A stretch of DNA of 29,195 bases from JAJDIA01 sp031555145 (GCA_031555145.1 JAVBUR010000055.1:1-29195), one strand, 5' to 3'; shown: positions 15,794 to 24,493, counted from the stretch's first letter. Program-made: numbers and translations. Notes: generated by a model from the letters alone, not told the origin.

Positions 15794-16348
15794 ATGAAAG
15801 AAAAGATACAACTCACCACCCCGCTCTCCGACGAGACCGTAAAACAACTCAACGCCGGCGACATGGTCTACATCTCCGGCACAGTCTATACCGCCCGCGA
15901 CGCCGCCCACAAACGCATGTGTGAACTCCTCGACCAGGGACAATCCATGCCCTTCGACTTCACCGGCGCCGCCATCTACTACGCCGGCCCCTGTCCCCCG
16001 AAGCCCGGTAAGCCCATCGGCTCCGTCGGCCCCACCACCAGCGGCCGCATGGACCTCTACTCCCCCCGCCTGATTAAGGAAGGTCTCAAAGTCATGATCG
16101 GTAAAGGCCTCCGCAACCAGGAAGTCATCGACGCCATCGTCGCCCACTCCGGCGTTTACTTCGCCGCCATCGGTGGCGCTGCCGCCCTCATGGGCCAAAG
16201 TGTCCAAACCGCCGAAGTCATCGCCTTCGACGAACTCGGCACCGAAGCCGTCCGCCGCCTCACCGTCAAAGACCTCCCCGTCATCGTCGCCATCGACTCG
16301 AAAGGCCGCAACCTCTACGAGGAAGGAAGAGTTGCGTATGCGAAATAA
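15794..16348 (+). CDS. Class I fumarase-type hydratase beta subunit, probable mesaconase
   Basis: A 184-residue subunit that completes the active site of the upstream Fe-S hydratase. The swivelling beta domain is recognised by YISGTVYTARDAAHKRM (about 29-45), IYYAGPCPPKPGKPIGSVGP (about 65-84) and TSGRMD (about 86-91), followed by KGLRNQEVIDAI, where the family has its conserved catalytic Lys-Gly loop. It lies 18 bases behind the alpha gene and is the last gene of the operon. No terminator hairpin follows; instead the stop codon is followed within two bases by a remnant of an RsgA gene in opposite orientation. The gene is strikingly C-rich. Confidence 0.9.
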   Translation: MKEKIQLTTPLSDETVKQLNAGDMVYISGTVYTARDAAHKRMCELLDQGQSMPFDFTGAAIYYAGPCPPKPGKPIGSVGPTTSGRMDLYSPRLIKEGLKVMIGKGLRNQEVIDAIVAHSGVYFAAIGGAAALMGQSVQTAEVIAFDELGTEAVRRLTVKDLPVIVAIDSKGRNLYEEGRVAYAK

Positions 16349-16349
16349 G

Positions 16350-16469
16350 GACTGACAAAATTGATTCTTCGCAAAGTGCGTTAATCAATGAACTTTTCCC
16401 GACTCCGGATGAGCTGACAAATACGACTGTTTCGCCTTCTGAAATGGATTCCCTCAACTGTAGAATTGA
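16350..16469 (-). pseudogene. RsgA-like GTPase gene remnant (both ends missing)
   Basis: The minus strand reads SILQLRESISEGETVVFVSS followed by SGVGKSSLINALCEESILSV. This matches residues about 182-215 of the intact RsgA encoded at 18115-19164, covering the G1 loop, with 28 of 30 residues identical over the segment from ISEG to ESIL. At DNA level most differences are at third codon positions, so the two sequences diverged for a long time while both were under selection. The remnant begins next to the stop codon of the beta-propeller gene and ends two bases from the mesaconase beta stop. The N-terminal OB fold, G4, G3 and zinc-binding parts are absent on both sides. It cannot encode a working GTPase. 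Confidence 0.8.
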
Positions 16470-16471
16470 GC

Positions 16472-17722
16472 CTATTCCTTTAGCTTCACTATGGCCAATA
16501 TGGGGTTATCTTCCATGGCGACTTTCTTAGCCACTTCCGTCAGTTGGAGAGTGGGGTTTTCTATTTTAGCATAAGCCTCCATGAAATCGTCAACGGATAT
16601 GCAAGCGACCATCTCGTTTTTAGAAGAGATATACTTCGGCCAGATAGCAGGTCCATTGTCGATATCATTTTTGAAACCCAATTTCCCTTTTGTGGGCTGG
16701 TTCATTAAAATCAGCTTGCCTGTTTGTTTGTCAAAGACGCTATACACATCCGATATAGCATATATTCCACCTTGCCTATTAATCGACTCAATGGGTTCTG
16801 GAGCATACTTCCCAAAACTAAAGGAAATAAACAAATAGTTATCTGATTCGAATATAGCACTAGGTATGATGTATTTATTCCATGCTGCTATTATGTCATC
16901 TATTCCCCCTTCAAAAAGTGAAAGTTCCGGTTTATATTTTCCCAATTTAAGGAGAAAGGCTTCCTTGAGATTCGCCTGTTGGTTTATCGTAAAAATGGTA
17001 TCATTGATTACCTTATACATTCTTATCTCATCCTTATACCGATACATAATTCCGACTTCATCAGTATTAAAATTCATCCTCTGCTTGTCTAATTTTATGT
17101 AATTAGGGTATTCTTTGACAAGTTTAATATCGGACGGACGGGTTTCAAACAGAAGTGCTTTGGGATAGTCCACTCCCATAGATGCCACATTCATGACGAA
17201 CGTATCTTTATGTATCGGCAATACTTGAAACCAACCAGTCGCTGTATACTCCGAAGGAATTACATCCGGTTGATAACGGTATTCCCCTTTCATCTGCCCA
17301 TCGATGTCATAGATGAGCATTTTGCGTATATCCATTAGATAGATGCAACTACCATGTAACAACGTTTGACATATCATACGATAATCACCCGGTCCCTGCC
17401 CTACTTGTCCAATCTGACGGCAAAACATCCCCTTATCATCAAATAAAAAACAATTGTCCACACGGCTTCTGATAAGTATCTTACCGTCTTCATACTGAAT
17501 ATTCCTGAGTTCTGAGATCAAAGATGATTGTGTTGTTTCCAAGGGTATATACCTGATCTCTGTGGCATACTCACTAAGATTAAGTACACTGTAATTACCA
17601 ACCTCTTTTTCTACCGGAATAGTAAAAAGAGAATGAGACTCCTTTTTATGACTACATGAAGTCATCAGGAATGTGACAAGGATCAACAAGCCATACACAA
17701 TGAGAGTAGTATTCTTTTTCAT
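16472..17722 (-). CDS. 6-bladed beta-propeller lipoprotein
   Basis: A 416-residue secreted lipoprotein. The signal peptide MKKNTTLIVYGLLILVTFLM ends in the lipobox LMTSC with Cys23 as lipidation site. Blade motifs typical of the Bacteroidetes 6-bladed propeller family follow, including IRYIPLETTQSSLISELRNI (about 56-75), LFDDKGMFCRQIGQVGQGPG (about 98-117) and VFDKQTGKLILMNQ (about 326-339). Proteins of this kind are found singly or near transport and sensory genes; no reaction is known. The gene is visibly richer in A and T than the glutamate operon and lies, on the opposite strand, against the RsgA remnant, which hints at a lineage-specific insertion. A relative is encoded at 25710-26783. 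A -7 box lies at 17754-17761. Confidence 0.85.
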   Translation of the reverse strand: MKKNTTLIVYGLLILVTFLMTSCSHKKESHSLFTIPVEKEVGNYSVLNLSEYATEIRYIPLETTQSSLISELRNIQYEDGKILIRSRVDNCFLFDDKGMFCRQIGQVGQGPGDYRMICQTLLHGSCIYLMDIRKMLIYDIDGQMKGEYRYQPDVIPSEYTATGWFQVLPIHKDTFVMNVASMGVDYPKALLFETRPSDIKLVKEYPNYIKLDKQRMNFNTDEVGIMYRYKDEIRMYKVINDTIFTINQQANLKEAFLLKLGKYKPELSLFEGGIDDIIAAWNKYIIPSAIFESDNYLFISFSFGKYAPEPIESINRQGGIYAISDVYSVFDKQTGKLILMNQPTKGKLGFKNDIDNGPAIWPKYISSKNEMVACISVDDFMEAYAKIENPTLQLTEVAKKVAMEDNPILAIVKLKE

Positions 17723-18114
17723 ATGAAAAACAATTATTTCCGAATGTTCCGCACAAATTTAATACATATTTGTTTATAAACGAAATTATCGTATAACTAT
17801 TTAAAGAAAGCAAACCGGGATAGAGCTGACAACATCTACGTTAGTCTCCAACTAAAATATAGCCTTTCCATATACTACATACCAAATAATCCCTATCTTT
17901 ACCGCACTAAAACAATTTGATGTTTATTACTTTAGTAAAATCGGATTTGGTGTTGTAAACAGTCTGTATTTCCTGTACAGATTGTCCTTTCGCTTGCTCT
18001 CGGATCACTCCTTTCGAGAGTAATTTCTATATATTTACAATTGTAGTTTTTAATCTGCGTGCAATGGATGGAAGTATTGTCAGCCTCTCCATGTACGCAT
18101 AACACATTAAGACA
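17723..18114. other. AT-rich divergent intergenic region between propeller lipoprotein gene and rsgA
   Basis: A gap of 392 bases with no convincing gene. It contains the minus-strand box CAAATTTA/TAAATTTG (17754-17761) for the propeller gene, a hairpin CTCTCG...CGAGAG at 17997-18020 and the palindrome TACAATTGTA at 18036-18045, both upstream of rsgA. No exact TAnnTTTG box serves rsgA on the plus strand. I found no rest of the missing RsgA N terminus here. Confidence 0.5.
17754..17761 (-). promoter_or_regulatory. Candidate -7 box for the propeller lipoprotein gene
   Basis: TAAATTTG on the minus strand fits TAnnTTTG exactly and ends 31 bases before the start codon. The -33 region (TTTCG near 17782) is a poor match. 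Confidence 0.5.
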
Positions 18115-19164
18115 ATGAGTCATTTAAATAAGTACGGTTGGAACGACAAACTGAACCGACTAAAACAAGAATCAACATACCAAACCCTATCCCATGGACG
18201 AGTCTCTATCGTACACCGGACATGCTATGAGCTTATTTCCGAAAACGGACTGCGACAATGTGAACTGACAGGAAACATGATGTTTGGGAAATCAGACTTT
18301 GAACTACCTTGTACGGGCGATTGGGTGATTTTTCAACCCTTCGACGAAGACAAAGGCATTATCGTTGATATGCTGCCACGTGAGCGCACATTATACCGTA
18401 AAAAAAGCGGAACGGTTGTCGACAAACAAGCCATTGCTTCACATGTCGATAAAACGTTTATCGTGCAAAGCCTTGACGACAATTTCAATGTCCGCAGAGC
18501 CGAACGGTTTCTGGTTCAAATAGTAGAAGAAAACATCCAACCTGTATTGGTACTTAACAAGGCTGATTTAGGTTTTGACCGACAAAAGATAGACGAACCG
18601 CTTAAACACATCGCCCGTCAAATGCCTGTGTTCTTCACAAGCATCCATCATCCAGAAACGATTCTGCAATTACGAGCATTCATATCAGAAGGAGAGACGG
18701 TGGTATTTGTTGGCTCGTCGGGTGTCGGAAAAAGTTCCTTGATAAACGCGTTATGCGAGAAGTCGATACTGCTTACATCTGACATAAGCCAGTCCACAGG
18801 TAAAGGACGACACACTTCAACCCGTCGGGAAATGGTATTAATGAACAATTCGGGTATCTTAATCGATACTCCGGGCGTTCGGGAATTCGGATTGGCAGTC
18901 GATAATCCCGACTCACTCGCTGAAATGTTGGAAATTTCCGACTTTGCCGAATCGTGCCGCTTTGCAGATTGCACACATACCAACGAACCCGGTTGCGCAG
19001 TATTAGCAGCAATAGAGAACGGCTTATTAGACCCTAAAGTACATGAAAGCTATCTGAAACTTCGGCGGGAAGCATGGCATTTCACGACTTCGGAACATGA
19101 GAAACGCAAAAGAGATAAATCCTTTTCGAAACTCGTGGATGAAGTAAAGAAGCGAAGGATGTAG
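18115..19164 (+). CDS. rsgA: Ribosome small subunit-dependent GTPase A
   Basis: A 349-residue circularly permuted GTPase (YjeQ/RsgA family) that helps late assembly of the 30S ribosomal subunit. An N-terminal OB-like domain is followed by the permuted motifs in the order G4 NKAD (148-151), G1 GSSGVGKSS (200-208) and G3 DTPG (251-254). The C-terminal zinc-binding segment CRFADCTHTNEPGCAV carries three Cys and one His. All key residues are intact. The protein ends with a basic tail (KRDKSFSKLVDEVKKRRM). It is longer than the core Bacteroidetes RsgA of roughly 310 residues as I recall it, so it may be a second, accessory paralog. A diverged fragment of a close relative lies at 16350-16469. Confidence 0.93.
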   Translation: MSHLNKYGWNDKLNRLKQESTYQTLSHGRVSIVHRTCYELISENGLRQCELTGNMMFGKSDFELPCTGDWVIFQPFDEDKGIIVDMLPRERTLYRKKSGTVVDKQAIASHVDKTFIVQSLDDNFNVRRAERFLVQIVEENIQPVLVLNKADLGFDRQKIDEPLKHIARQMPVFFTSIHHPETILQLRAFISEGETVVFVGSSGVGKSSLINALCEKSILLTSDISQSTGKGRHTSTRREMVLMNNSGILIDTPGVREFGLAVDNPDSLAEMLEISDFAESCRFADCTHTNEPGCAVLAAIENGLLDPKVHESYLKLRREAWHFTTSEHEKRKRDKSFSKLVDEVKKRRM

Positions 19165-19227
19165 GTGTTAAAAAAACAAAAGACATGATAATAGGGATAC
19201 AGAATATAGGCCTGATCACTCCGTCAG

Positions 19228-20370
19228 CTACCCCAACAACCCAGCCGCACGTCCCATATTCCCAATGACGGGGACAGAAAACGGACATTTGTCCTCACAA
19301 CTGCCGCAGGCGATACAGTCTTTACCATTCGCAGATAATGAATTGTAGTGCTGGATGATACTTGGAGGAACATGCACGGTATCCAGTGAGGCTATATCAA
19401 GGTATTTATGTACCATGGCAATGTCAATATTCACGGGACAAGGCTGGCAGTGATTGCAATAGACGCACTTACCAGTGAGTTTCCCCTGATATCCACTGAT
19501 AATATCCATATAGTCACGTTCTTCGGCAGTGGAATGCAGATAGCTGACAGCCTCTTTTACCTGTTGGGCAGACTGGCAACCGATCAGTGTACTCACAACG
19601 CCGGGACGCGTCAAGGCATAGTGGATACATTGGTTAGACGTCATCGCTTTTTCAAAGGGCGAATGCGCTGCAGATAAAAGTCGGCCACCTCCAAAGGTTT
19701 TCATAACAGTGATGGCGATGTTCTGCTGTTCGCAGTATTTGTACAGTTCATTACGTACGGGGTCGATGGTGACGTATTGTTGTTTTTCCAATTCTTCAAA
19801 CGTCTCCAACACATCTTCTTCCGGGGGCGTCATATCGAATGCCGGATTGATACTGAACATCATCAGGTCGACCACGCCTGTTTCCAATACCCTGCGAGCC
19901 ACCCTCGGATTATGCGAACTGGTTCCGATAGCGCGTATGATCCCTTTCCTTTTCAATTCCAAGGCATAGTCTATAATACCATTGGACTGGATCTGCTCCA
20001 GGGATTCGTCCGAATCTACAAAGAATAACATACCCACGTCGATATAGTCCGTACCAAGATTCTCCATCAGCCGTTCGAAATAGGTTTTACAAACAGTTAG
20101 GTCGCGGCTTGTATCATACTGTTCGCGCAAGTCCACAGAACCGATATGTCCCTGGATAATCATATCCCTTCGTCGGCTACCAAGTGCTTTTCCGATATTC
20201 CTACGTACTTCTTCGCCCGGCATAAAGAGGTCCATCATATTGATGTCATGATACAGGGCGGCATGTATGGTTTCTTCTACAACAGCGTAGGGTTTACCAT
20301 CCAGATGTTCCGAACCTAATCCTATCACACTAGCCGACAGGCCGGTATTTCCTATGTTACGATATTCCAT
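19228..20370 (-). CDS. Aldo/keto reductase-like protein with two C-terminal 4Fe-4S motifs
   Basis: A 380-residue cytoplasmic protein. The N-terminal 270 residues follow the aldo/keto reductase barrel (MEYRNIGNTGLSASVIGLGS, NLGTDYIDVGMLFFVD, IRAIGTSSHNPRVARRV). The C terminus adds two ferredoxin-type clusters, CVYCNHCQPCP and CIACGSCEDKCP. The usual catalytic tetrad is broken: the first Asp remains in MMDLFMPGEEVR, but the Tyr loop is missing, the Lys position reads His in IIQGHIGS, and the substrate His is Phe in MLFFVD. I recall these replacement motifs (DLFMP-EVR, QGH-GS) as shared by a subfamily in anaerobes, so this is not decay. It probably couples Fe-S electron transfer to an unknown reaction. 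It has its own promoter behind the M28 peptidase gene. Confidence 0.88.
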   Translation of the reverse strand: MEYRNIGNTGLSASVIGLGSEHLDGKPYAVVEETIHAALYHDINMMDLFMPGEEVRRNIGKALGSRRRDMIIQGHIGSVDLREQYDTSRDLTVCKTYFERLMENLGTDYIDVGMLFFVDSDESLEQIQSNGIIDYALELKRKGIIRAIGTSSHNPRVARRVLETGVVDLMMFSINPAFDMTPPEEDVLETFEELEKQQYVTIDPVRNELYKYCEQQNIAITVMKTFGGGRLLSAAHSPFEKAMTSNQCIHYALTRPGVVSTLIGCQSAQQVKEAVSYLHSTAEERDYMDIISGYQGKLTGKCVYCNHCQPCPVNIDIAMVHKYLDIASLDTVHVPPSIIQHYNSLSANGKDCIACGSCEDKCPFSVPVIGNMGRAAGLLG

Positions 20371-20395
20371 GTGTATCTAATTTAGTGATTCCTTG

Positions 20396-20426
20396 CAAAA
20401 CTACTAACACAAAATAAAGGGCACAA
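20396..20426 (-). promoter_or_regulatory. Promoter of the aldo/keto reductase-like gene
   Basis: On the minus strand TTG (20424-20426), a 20-base spacer and TAGTTTTG (20396-20403) fit the Bacteroidetes -33/-7 pattern. The -33 element directly abuts the end of the upstream peptidase gene. Confidence 0.6.
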
Positions 20427-21992
20427 TTAGTTCCCTACCTCTTCCGCATACACACCTTCGCGTGGAAGAGGCTTGTCGAGGTTGGCGATGCCGAGGGCGA
20501 CGATAGCGGTCACTGTGGCGGTTTGCTCCTGGTATTCAGGGATGTTTTTGGTGTAGAGGTCGCGCTCCGTATGCCAAATCTCACCATAATTGAAACCATA
20601 GCCTTTGAAGTCTTCCTGATTGAAGCTGATGATGGGCACACCCTGTATGGCAAAAACAGTACCATCATGACCACCAAGCGTCTTTGGTTGGCGGGGTGGC
20701 GTAGTTAACAGTCTGACTTCAAACGGATAGTCGGGACGTATCTTCTGAATAGGTTCGCATATCTTCACCATCTCCTTATACCAACTTTGCGGAACGGTGA
20801 TGGCAGTCGGAGGCAGCGGACCACCGTCACGATTAAACACATTGACGATCTTCGGCATCTTCGACGCATTGGTTTTTGCCCATGCCTGGGCACCGAGTAA
20901 GCCGAACTCTTCGGCGGCAAAACCAATGAACAGTATCGTACGTTTGGGTTTGGCCCCCGACAAGGCGATCATACGGGCGGCCTCCATCATCGGGGCGATA
21001 CCGGTTCCACAATCAACACCTCCCGTAGCGACATCATAAGCATCAAGATGGCCACTGATTATCACGTATTCATCGGGGTATTTACTTCCCTTGATGGATG
21101 CCACCACATTATGGTATTTGATCGGACCAAGGCGAAAATGGTTGCGGATATCAAACTCAAGCAAGAACTCACGCCGTTCTTTGACCATCTGTTCAATAAT
21201 CTCAAACTGATGTTCATCCAGTTTGATGTCAGGTTGTTCGGGCAGATTGTCGAACGAGGCACCAGGTGTGCGATCCAACATATTTCGATCGTATAATGCA
21301 CGGATGGGCACAGAAGACGACTGGATAAATCCCAATGCACCGGCTTCACACATATTTTTATGGTACAACAACGAGTACTTCCTGTAGGGCTTCAGTGGTT
21401 GCTGATCCTCTTTGCTAGCAGCGTTATTGCGGGTGATCTCACGGTTTTCTTCGGCTATCTTTCTGTTTTCGGCCTGGATGGCGGAGCGGATGGAATCGGC
21501 TACGGGCGAACGGTCTACAGGCCAGCCTTCGTTATCACCGTCGATTAATACCCAGGCACCATTCAGGCGGCCTTTGATACGGTTGAATTCATCTTGCGTA
21601 TGCGGTTCCATAACGACATGGCCGCGTTGCAGCCCTTTCGTACCTGAAGTATAGGATGGGGTGGCAAAATGCAGGATCATACCGTTATCGTTTAGCATCC
21701 GTCCGAACCACGGGCCGCGGTTGAAGCCCACCGGCACACTACCGGCTTCCTGTAGTTCGACATCCAGCCCCCAACTTTTGAATTCGCGCACCATCCATTC
21801 AGCCGCATTTTCATAGGCATTGGAACCAACCAGGCGTCCACCAAAGCGGTTTGTCAATATATCCAGGTGGTGCATGGTGCGATTGTCGGTCTGCCCGGCT
21901 TCAATGATTTTTTTAACTGCGGCATCCTGTGCAGCAGCATACGAAAAGAAAAGGCAGGCCAGGACCATGCCGGTTAATACGGTGCGTTTCAT
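20427..21992 (-). CDS. Secreted M28-family zinc peptidase
   Basis: A 521-residue exported metallopeptidase, probably periplasmic. The signal peptide MKRTVLTGMVLACLFFSYAA ends near AAAQ. A PA-type insertion occupies about residues 120-260. The M28 di-zinc site is visible: the His and Asp of GHLDAYDVATGGVDCGTG (about 318-335), the Glu pair of GFAAEEFGLLGAQAW, the Asp of FNRDGGPLPP and the His of IWHTERDLY. The closest well-known relatives are carboxypeptidase Q-like dipeptidases, so it likely releases amino acids from short peptides, which would suit an amino-acid fermenter. It diverges from the EFR1 ferredoxin gene. The promoter box is at 22016-22023. All expected catalytic residues are present. 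Confidence 0.92.
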   Translation of the reverse strand: MKRTVLTGMVLACLFFSYAAAQDAAVKKIIEAGQTDNRTMHHLDILTNRFGGRLVGSNAYENAAEWMVREFKSWGLDVELQEAGSVPVGFNRGPWFGRMLNDNGMILHFATPSYTSGTKGLQRGHVVMEPHTQDEFNRIKGRLNGAWVLIDGDNEGWPVDRSPVADSIRSAIQAENRKIAEENREITRNNAASKEDQQPLKPYRKYSLLYHKNMCEAGALGFIQSSSVPIRALYDRNMLDRTPGASFDNLPEQPDIKLDEHQFEIIEQMVKERREFLLEFDIRNHFRLGPIKYHNVVASIKGSKYPDEYVIISGHLDAYDVATGGVDCGTGIAPMMEAARMIALSGAKPKRTILFIGFAAEEFGLLGAQAWAKTNASKMPKIVNVFNRDGGPLPPTAITVPQSWYKEMVKICEPIQKIRPDYPFEVRLLTTPPRQPKTLGGHDGTVFAIQGVPIISFNQEDFKGYGFNYGEIWHTERDLYTKNIPEYQEQTATVTAIVALGIANLDKPLPREGVYAEEVGN

Positions 21993-22015
21993 GTATCAGT
22001 CTAATTAGAATTGGG

Positions 22016-22023
22016 CAAAGATA
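22016..22023 (-). promoter_or_regulatory. Candidate -7 box for the M28 peptidase gene
   Basis: TATCTTTG on the minus strand, an exact TAnnTTTG match, 23 bases before the start codon. A TTTG at 22040-22043 lies 16 bases further out, slightly too close for the usual -33 spacing. Confidence 0.55.
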
Positions 22024-22078
22024 GCTATCTCTCCGATCACAAAAACACAAATGTAACGCATATAATGAATTTATTCCC

Positions 22079-22086
22079 TATTTTTG
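22079..22086 (+). promoter_or_regulatory. Candidate -7 box for the EFR1 ferredoxin operon
   Basis: TATTTTTG, an exact TAnnTTTG match, ends 23 bases before the ATG at 22110. No clear -33 TTG is visible. Its position also argues that the upstream in-frame ATGs at 22011 and 22065 are not used. Confidence 0.5.
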
Positions 22087-22109
22087 TAACAGAATCAAGT
22101 CATTATCAT

Positions 22110-22883
22110 ATGATCTTCTATTTTTCAGGAACGGGCAATTCACTGTGGGTGGCCAAGCAGTTTGGGGAAGCATTTCAGGAACCATTGATATCAGTAGCAA
22201 AGGAACTGAAAGAGAACAAGAAAGAATACATTTATTCGTTGAAGAAAGACGAAAACGTATTCTTTGTCTTTCCCGTTCACTCCTGGGGGCCGGCGCTACT
22301 GATCCGGCGGTTCATTGCACGGCTGACGTTGGATGGCTACGCAGGCCATCCTATCTACTCTATTTGTACCTGTGGGGATGAGTGTGGATACACGAACCTA
22401 CTAATGTACAAGGCCCTGTTCAAACGTAATCTCTTGTTGAATGCCGGTTATTCGGTACAGATGCCCAATAACTATATTTTATTGAATTTCAACCTTTTTG
22501 ACGTTGACCCCAAAGCGTTGGAAGAGGAAAAATTAAGCAAAGCGCCCGAACGTATCACCGCCATCACGGAAGCGATACGCAGTGCGCAGTCAAGTGATTT
22601 GTATGCTACCGGCCCGATGCCGTTCGTAAAAAGCCGGCTTATCTATCCATCCTTTGCCGCCTTTGCCCATCGCTCTTCGTTTCGTGTGATGGATGTCTGT
22701 ACCTCCTGCGGATTGTGTGCACGTGTCTGTCCGACGGGTACAATCACTATGGAAGACGGACGGCCGGAGTGGGGAAATACCTGTGTACAATGTACGGCAT
22801 GTATCCACCGTTGTCCCGTCCGTGCCATTGAATATGGTAACTTCACCTGGAAGAAGGGACGTTATCATCACCCTGATTTATAA
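22110..22883 (+). CDS. EFR1-type flavodoxin/ferredoxin fusion
   Basis: A 257-residue cytoplasmic redox protein. It begins with a flavodoxin-like FMN loop, MIFYFSGTGNSLWVAKQF, which fixes the start at 22110 rather than at the in-frame ATGs upstream, whose 33 extra codons overlap the promoter. The C-terminal quarter carries two 4Fe-4S motifs, CTSCGLCARVCPTG (about 200-213) and CVQCTACIHRCPVRAI (about 227-242). EFR1 proteins are common in strict anaerobes and are presumed to shuttle electrons between flavin and ferredoxin pools; the partners are unknown. It is followed after 12 bases by the TlpA-like lipoprotein gene. Confidence 0.9.
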   Translation: MIFYFSGTGNSLWVAKQFGEAFQEPLISVAKELKENKKEYIYSLKKDENVFFVFPVHSWGPALLIRRFIARLTLDGYAGHPIYSICTCGDECGYTNLLMYKALFKRNLLLNAGYSVQMPNNYILLNFNLFDVDPKALEEEKLSKAPERITAITEAIRSAQSSDLYATGPMPFVKSRLIYPSFAAFAHRSSFRVMDVCTSCGLCARVCPTGTITMEDGRPEWGNTCVQCTACIHRCPVRAIEYGNFTWKKGRYHHPDL

Positions 22884-22895
22884 TTAAATACAGAT

Positions 22896-23885
22896 ATGAA
22901 GTTACAGTATTTCTTTGCATTATGTGTTGCCGTTGCCATGTTGGCCGGCTGTCAGGAAAAGCCGAAAGGGTATGTGATTAACGGAGTAATCAGCAACCAG
23001 ACAGAAGGGATGGTTTACCTGAAGACGTTTCGAAACAAGATGTTCTTCAACGTCGACTCCACTACCCTTATAAACGGTGCCTTCACATTCAAAGGCGAAG
23101 TAGATCAGCCGTTGCTCTACGGGATAGGCATCGATGCTACAGGCTATCCCAACCCGTTATTTATAGAGAACGCAACAATCAACGTCACCATGAATGCAGA
23201 AGGCGATGAATTTATTGTAGCTAACTCACCCATCAATGAACTCTTCATCGGTTATGCAGAGAAGATACATGAACCGGGATTCAGCATTGCTGATTTCGTA
23301 GCGGCAAACCCTGCCTCACCGGTAGCGGCTTTCTATCTGTATCGCTACTTCACCTACCAGCTTCCACTGGATGAGTTGAAGTCAGTACGCGCCACCTTGT
23401 CGCCCGAGTTGAACATCTGTCCTTATATCATTGATTTAGATGAGATCATCAAACATCTTGAAAACGTGGAAATTGGCAAAATAGCCCCCGACTTCACCCT
23501 ACCCAATACGAAAGGTGTTGCTATTTCGTTGAAAGACTTCCGCGGCCAGTATGTACTGCTTGATTTCTGGGCATCCTGGTGCCCTCCCTGCCGGAAGGAA
23601 AACCCGAATGTAGTGAAGCTGTTCAACGAGTATAAAGACAGGAACTTCACCATTATCGGTATATCACTCGATTATAGCCGCGACAACTGGCTGAAAGGTA
23701 TTGCCGACGATGGCCTGACCTGGACACATGTATCCGACCTCAAATACTGGGATTCTGAAATACCCGCCCTCTATGGCGTACGCGGTATCCCGGCCAATAT
23801 GCTGCTTGACCCTAACGGTGTGATCCTGGCCAAGAACGTCATGGGTGAAGACCTCGCCAATGCATTGAACGAACATATCAAATGA
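22896..23885 (+). CDS. TlpA-like thioredoxin lipoprotein with DUF4369 domain
   Basis: A 329-residue periplasmic or surface thiol-disulfide protein. The lipoprotein signal MKLQYFFALCVAVAMLAGC has the lipobox MLAGC (Cys19). A DUF4369 domain fills residues about 27-120 (GYVINGVISNQTEGMVYLKT). The C-terminal thioredoxin domain starts at GKIAPDFTLPNTKG (about 193) and has the redox motif WASWCPPC with Cys229 and Cys232; the cis-Pro is in VRGIPANML. This is a standard Bacteroidetes architecture for reducing or repairing exported proteins. The last codons overlap the start of the next gene (ATGA at 23882-23885), so the two are coupled. Confidence 0.92.
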   Translation: MKLQYFFALCVAVAMLAGCQEKPKGYVINGVISNQTEGMVYLKTFRNKMFFNVDSTTLINGAFTFKGEVDQPLLYGIGIDATGYPNPLFIENATINVTMNAEGDEFIVANSPINELFIGYAEKIHEPGFSIADFVAANPASPVAAFYLYRYFTYQLPLDELKSVRATLSPELNICPYIIDLDEIIKHLENVEIGKIAPDFTLPNTKGVAISLKDFRGQYVLLDFWASWCPPCRKENPNVVKLFNEYKDRNFTIIGISLDYSRDNWLKGIADDGLTWTHVSDLKYWDSEIPALYGVRGIPANMLLDPNGVILAKNVMGEDLANALNEHIK

Positions 23886-24493
23886 AGTGTTTACTACTTG
23901 CAGGGTGTGGCCTGATGCTACTGACCGCAGGATGCAAACAGCAGAAAGACCCGTTTGAAACAGCTGTCCGCGCTTCGGTAGAGCAACAGATGCAGCAGTA
24001 TCCGGCTTCCACGCTGAAAGACCTGTACAAGAACTTCTTTCAGGACAGGTACGGCCCTGGACATATCGTCAGCGACACTGCTGCTGCAGGCAACTACCTC
24101 CGGCACGAACTCGACTCGTATACCCTGATCCAGGGCAAAGCCGCCGAGCCACTTGGTTGGGAAGGCAATTACCTTCGGGTGAACCTGTCGGTGATCAAAG
24201 AAGGCCGGGTCCCCTATCCTGTTTTCTTCGATGCCTTTGTGCGCAGCGTCAACGGTATCCAACCGATACCGGTAGCCGAATGGGCGGTGGAATGGAATAA
24301 AATCGAAGCCATCATCGCCGCCATGCAACCGGCACTGCCAGGTTATGAAACCGACAAAGCCGAAATAACCGAACGGCTGAACCGGGACGAGTATGTCGGC
24401 CATCACAGTGAAGGCTTCGAAAAGATATACGACCCGCATTACCGGATCATCAGCCGAGAGATATACAAGAAAGAAATAGAACCTCTATTATAA
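23882..24493 (+). CDS. Conserved-looking lipoprotein of unknown function
   Basis: A 203-residue protein with a short lipoprotein signal MKCLLLAGCGLMLLTAGCK, lipobox LTAGC with Cys18. The mature part has a segment LKDLYKNFFQDRYGPGHIVS (about 45-64) and a second region, YLRVNLSVIKEGRVPYPVFF, and no recognised catalytic motif. I do not assign a family. The start codon overlaps the end of the TlpA-like gene and the M24 aminopeptidase gene follows after 26 bases, so it is part of an envelope/peptide operon. It may be anchored in the outer membrane, since the residues after Cys18 (KQQKD) include no Asp at position +2. Confidence 0.75.
   Translation: MKCLLLAGCGLMLLTAGCKQQKDPFETAVRASVEQQMQQYPASTLKDLYKNFFQDRYGPGHIVSDTAAAGNYLRHELDSYTLIQGKAAEPLGWEGNYLRVNLSVIKEGRVPYPVFFDAFVRSVNGIQPIPVAEWAVEWNKIEAIIAAMQPALPGYETDKAEITERLNRDEYVGHHSEGFEKIYDPHYRIISREIYKKEIEPLL

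Noticed and set aside
16350..16469. Rho-independent terminator for the glutamate operon in the gap after the mesaconase beta gene
   Set aside because: No GC-rich hairpin with a T tract is present; the gap is occupied by the RsgA remnant.
22011..22109. Longer N terminus for the EFR1 ferredoxin protein
   Set aside because: The FMN-binding loop starts at the ATG at 22110, and the extra codons cover the -7 boxes of both divergent genes.
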